Below, piece after piece: positions 61,844 through 64,000 of a stretch of 64,000 nucleotides of DNA. A model generated the notes under the pieces. The model did not search any database, was not told the origin of the DNA, and saw only the letters and a program-made list of their open reading frames with translations. A program made the translations under genes and the position numbers. This DNA comes from Eucommia ulmoides. Taxonomy: Eukaryota; Streptophyta; Magnoliopsida; Garryales; Eucommiaceae. The stretch is from assembly GCA_016647705.1 (NCBI GenBank), contig CM028326.1, positions 5,642,001-5,706,000 on the forward strand, in the 5' to 3' direction. The first letter of the stretch is position 1. Every line of letters starts with the position of its first letter.

Positions 61844-62509
61844 GAACAAAGTCACCATAACCAGAGCAGCTATTTTAATGGAAATGAGCTCGGTTTGTTA
61901 CCGTTAACAGCTAACGGCGACATGGGTCTAGGGGAGCTTCTGAACCGGGCTGTGAAACCGGATCCGGGTTAGGAAAACGGGTGGTCGGAATTCGGAAACC
62001 TTAACGCCGGTGAGGAAGGCTTGGGTTATGCCGGCACAACTGGGTTTGAGTTGAATTTCGCTATTTCGAGGACAGCTAGCTGCCCTCCGGTGGTTGCCGC
62101 CACCATGGTGGAGCTGGCAACTAATACCAGAAATTTGCACTCCGCCGTGGGGGGAGAGAGAGAGGGCACCAAGAAGAGAAAAAACGACCAGACCCAGAAC
62201 CTAAAGGTAATTAATTCATTTTATTTTTTATTTTATCGGCTAATTTCATTGGAAATTGAGGTGAATTTAATGTCTAATTTCAGGTAGTTGAAGAAGAGGA
62301 ATCTAAAGAAAAGAGGGTCAAAGGATGCAGTATTCAAGAGGTGGACGATTCCAAAATCACAGAACAGAACAACAATAATAATAATAACAGCGGCAGCGGC
62401 GATACTTCGAAGGAGAATTCAAAGGTTTCTGAAGTTCAAAAAACACGACTACATTCACGTTCGAGCACGCCGGGGACAAGCCACGGACAGCCATAGTTTG
62501 GCTGAAAGA
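61844..62509 (+). pseudogene. Captured bHLH transcription factor fragment (two exons)
   Basis: Exon a (61844-62206) follows a CAACAG acceptor and encodes NELGLLPLTANGDMGLGELL and, later, NFAISRTASCPPVV. It has an in-frame TAG at 61970-61972. A short intron (62207-62283, GTAATT...TTTCAG) follows. Exon b (62284-62509) encodes [14 protein letters not shown], an Asn run, then after a one-base frameshift [18 protein letters not shown], and ends at a GTATGTG donor. This is the part just before and at the start of the basic region of BEE/CIB/bHLH62-77-type factors (pattern [27 protein letters not shown]). The helix-loop-helix itself is missing. Dead gene piece moved by the Helitron with its intron retained. 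Confidence 0.85.
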
Positions 62510-62614
62510 GTATGTGTTTTGCCCTGTTTTTTCTGTTTATATAGATTCATTTTTGAAATACTTTGTTTTGGGGTCAAATTAGGTGTTTCCAAACAGGACT
62601 TTAAGTGAATTGAT

Positions 62615-63260
62615 GTGAACTTTAACTTTCTGTTCCACGTTTCTGTTTCTGTTCTATGTTTCTGTTTCTGTTCCTGCTCCCTATTTCTGATTCTGTTTTT
62701 GTTTGTGAAAAAAGTTACACAATTTGATACTCTGTTACTGTTTCTGTTTTCTTTACCCCCCCAAAAAAATGTTTCTGTTTTCTGTTCCCAAAAAACTGTT
62801 TTTGTTTCTGTTTTCTGCACCCAAAGAAAATTTGGGTTCATAAATTGATGTTCTGTTTCTGTTTAAATTTTCTGTACCTAAAGAACTGTTTTTTTTTTTT
62901 TTGTTTTTTTTTCAAAAATAAAATAAAAATATGGCTCTGTTTTCATTTCGCAAAAAAAATAGAACTTCTCTTCAGCATTTTCGTATGAAAATTCTATGGT
63001 TTATTGTTCGGTCATGATATTAGACATGATTCTCATATATTTTAAATGGATAAATTCCCAATTCTCCAGGTATTTGCCCAAAATACTGTTTCTGAGTTTT
63101 CTGTTTTTGTTTCTGTTCACGATTTTCAGAATAAAGAATCAATACGTTGTGAGAATTAGTTTGGTTTTTTGAACTAGAAAATTTCCCAATTCTCCAGGTA
63201 TGTTCCCGAAATACTGTTCTGAATTTCTGTTTCTGTTTTTGTTTCTGAGTTTTCTGTTTC
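62615..63260 (+). repeat. TTTCTG-rich degenerate repeat in the Helitron
   Basis: Many copies of TTTCTGTTTCTGTT, interrupted by CCCAAAAAA-type blocks and a repeated AATTTCCCAATTCTCCAGGTA-like phrase (about 63055 and 63180). Similar TTCTGTTCC words occur in the Tourist-like MITEs of this window. Confidence 0.7.
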
Positions 63261-63742
63261 GGTTTCTGAATTTGTACAATAATTATTTCATATCACAATT
63301 TGTAGCAAAAATACTAACTTGATTTGGTGCGAAATTGTTTAATTCCCAATCGACAAATTAATAGTGAGTTGAATGTTTTTTACATAATGATACTACCGAA
63401 GAGGTTAAGAAAATATTGGGGAAGAGCCATGGGTAAGTGAAACGCCATCTTAATGTATAAAGGCATTCATTAATTTCGTTGATTGTTGTACGAATTGGGT
63501 GAAAAAGTTTTACATTGTTGGAGATATTATAAGGTAATTAAGTTATCGTTATTTGTTTTAGTAATGTTTGTTTCAGGCACAGATTTGTTGTCTTTGAAAA
63601 CACGTGTTAACAATTTAAATTCATTATTGTTTTTTATGTTTGTGGTTGTGGTTACTGACAGTATATTTTATAATGTTTTTTTTTATGTTGGGTCTGTTGA
63701 TTTTTCTACTTAATTGCGTAAGTATTAGGTTTTCTTTTTTCG

Positions 63743-63773
63743 CCCGTGCCTTCAGGCACGGGTTATACGCTAG
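63743..63773 (+). other. Helitron 3' terminal hairpin and CTAG end
   Basis: A nine-base-pair stem with a two-base loop, seven bases, then CTAG. This is the canonical Helitron terminator of rolling-circle transposition. Confidence 0.92.
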
Positions 63774-63862
63774 TAACTAATATTACACATGTACATATAT
63801 ATACCGAACTACTACGCAAGCAAAAACCAATTTAAGGGATTAAATCAAAACTTATATTTTTA

Positions 63863-64000
63863 TTGGTGTCGAAAAATGGATTGACCAACAGTATGATCTG
63901 GTCAGCTTCCACATGGAGAATTGTTGGTGATCTGGAGATCGTTTTCAATGTATCTTGATCCTTTAAGCCTTCTAATCATTAAATTAGCTCTTGAATAAGC
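63863..64000. other. Window end, nothing assigned
   Basis: From about 63868 (TGTCGAAAAATGG) the sequence leaves the R1 repeat. It may be the start of another insertion, cut by the window edge. Confidence 0.3.

Larger units (their letters stand above)
59915..63773 (+). mobile_element. Non-autonomous Helitron (3859 bp)
   Basis: The 5' end is TCTATATAATAAATCAG, preceded by A. The 3' end is a hairpin CCCGTGCCT-TC-AGGCACGGG (63743-63762), TTATACG, then CTAG followed by T, the expected insertion between A and T without target duplication. The host repeat R1 is restored by removing it. There is no Rep/helicase frame, so it was moved in trans. It carries a bHLH gene fragment, a 154-bp tandem duplication and a TTTCTG-rich tract. 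Confidence 0.92.
59690..63862 (+). repeat. R1 repeat copy split by a Helitron
   Basis: 59690-59914 (ending TAATTTGTAACATA) and 63774-63862 (starting TAACTAATATTACACATG) are the two halves of one R1 copy. Joined, they match the uninterrupted copy at about 59030-59080. Confidence 0.75.

Noticed and set aside
62288..62608. 106-codon frame as an intact gene
   Set aside because: It is the frameshifted end of the captured bHLH fragment running into intron sequence.
1..64000. tRNA, rRNA genes or CRISPR arrays
   Set aside because: tRNA-like boxes occur only inside SINEs; the regular repeats found are palindrome arrays or exon duplications without unique spacers; the sequence is eukaryotic.

Overview
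The window is eudicot plant nuclear DNA. It is AT-rich, its genes carry GT-AG introns, and it holds plant-specific families (XERICO-type RING-H2, DUF4228/PADRE, GIP1_N/DUF1296) plus dense layers of plant transposons (MULE, Ty3-like and TRIM LTR elements, Helitron, Tourist-like MITEs, Au-like SINEs). All calls come from reading the sequence; nothing was searched against a database.

Layout. 1-8.5 kb: a decayed Mutator-like element (MULE) on the minus strand. Its MURA transposase pseudogene (2600-7417) is split by a 2436-bp solo LTR (4162-6597, TSD TCATC), and its noncoding parts are sprinkled with the palindrome TGTTACATGTAACA. 8.5-13 kb: gene-free, with two TRIM clusters. 13029-18002: a complete non-autonomous LTR retrotransposon (TSD CGTCT, minus strand) whose LTRs contain a GCCTAGGC palindrome cluster. 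18-26.4 kb: gene-free, with MITEs, a SINE, a Copia remnant and trinucleotide-rich DNA.

26.4-49.2 kb is the genic core: a XERICO-like RING-H2 E3 ligase (+), then on the minus strand a short serine-rich-like protein, an O-fucosyltransferase-like pseudogene, a two-exon ARM-repeat protein, a DUF4228/PADRE protein, and an 11-exon GBF-interacting-protein-1-like gene (38369-48801, 856 aa by my phase-consistent model) whose introns hold three Au-like SINEs and MITEs. No operon-like cooperation is implied. XERICO-like (ABA/ubiquitin), DUF4228 (stress-responsive family) and GIP1-like (transcriptional co-regulation) are independent genes.

49.2-64 kb is again transposon-rich: a Tourist-like MITE, a captured galactinol-synthase 5' fragment beside an array of about sixteen TTAACGTTAA palindromes, a SINE, a TRIM, then a partial duplication of the 5' end of the GIP1-like gene (55045-58740). 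In this duplication the first coding exon has been amplified to eight copies arranged in an 832-bp higher-order repeat. Finally there is a 3859-bp Helitron (59915-63773) with an intact 3' hairpin and CTAG end, carrying a bHLH transcription-factor fragment and inserted into a dispersed TIR-like repeat.

The most unusual signals are the exon-1 array of the GIP1-like gene, and the two different palindrome families with the same outer half-sites (TGTTA-N4-TAACA, centre CATG near the MULE and ACGT at 52-53 kb). The second looks like a transposon-encoded DNA-binding system that has diverged.
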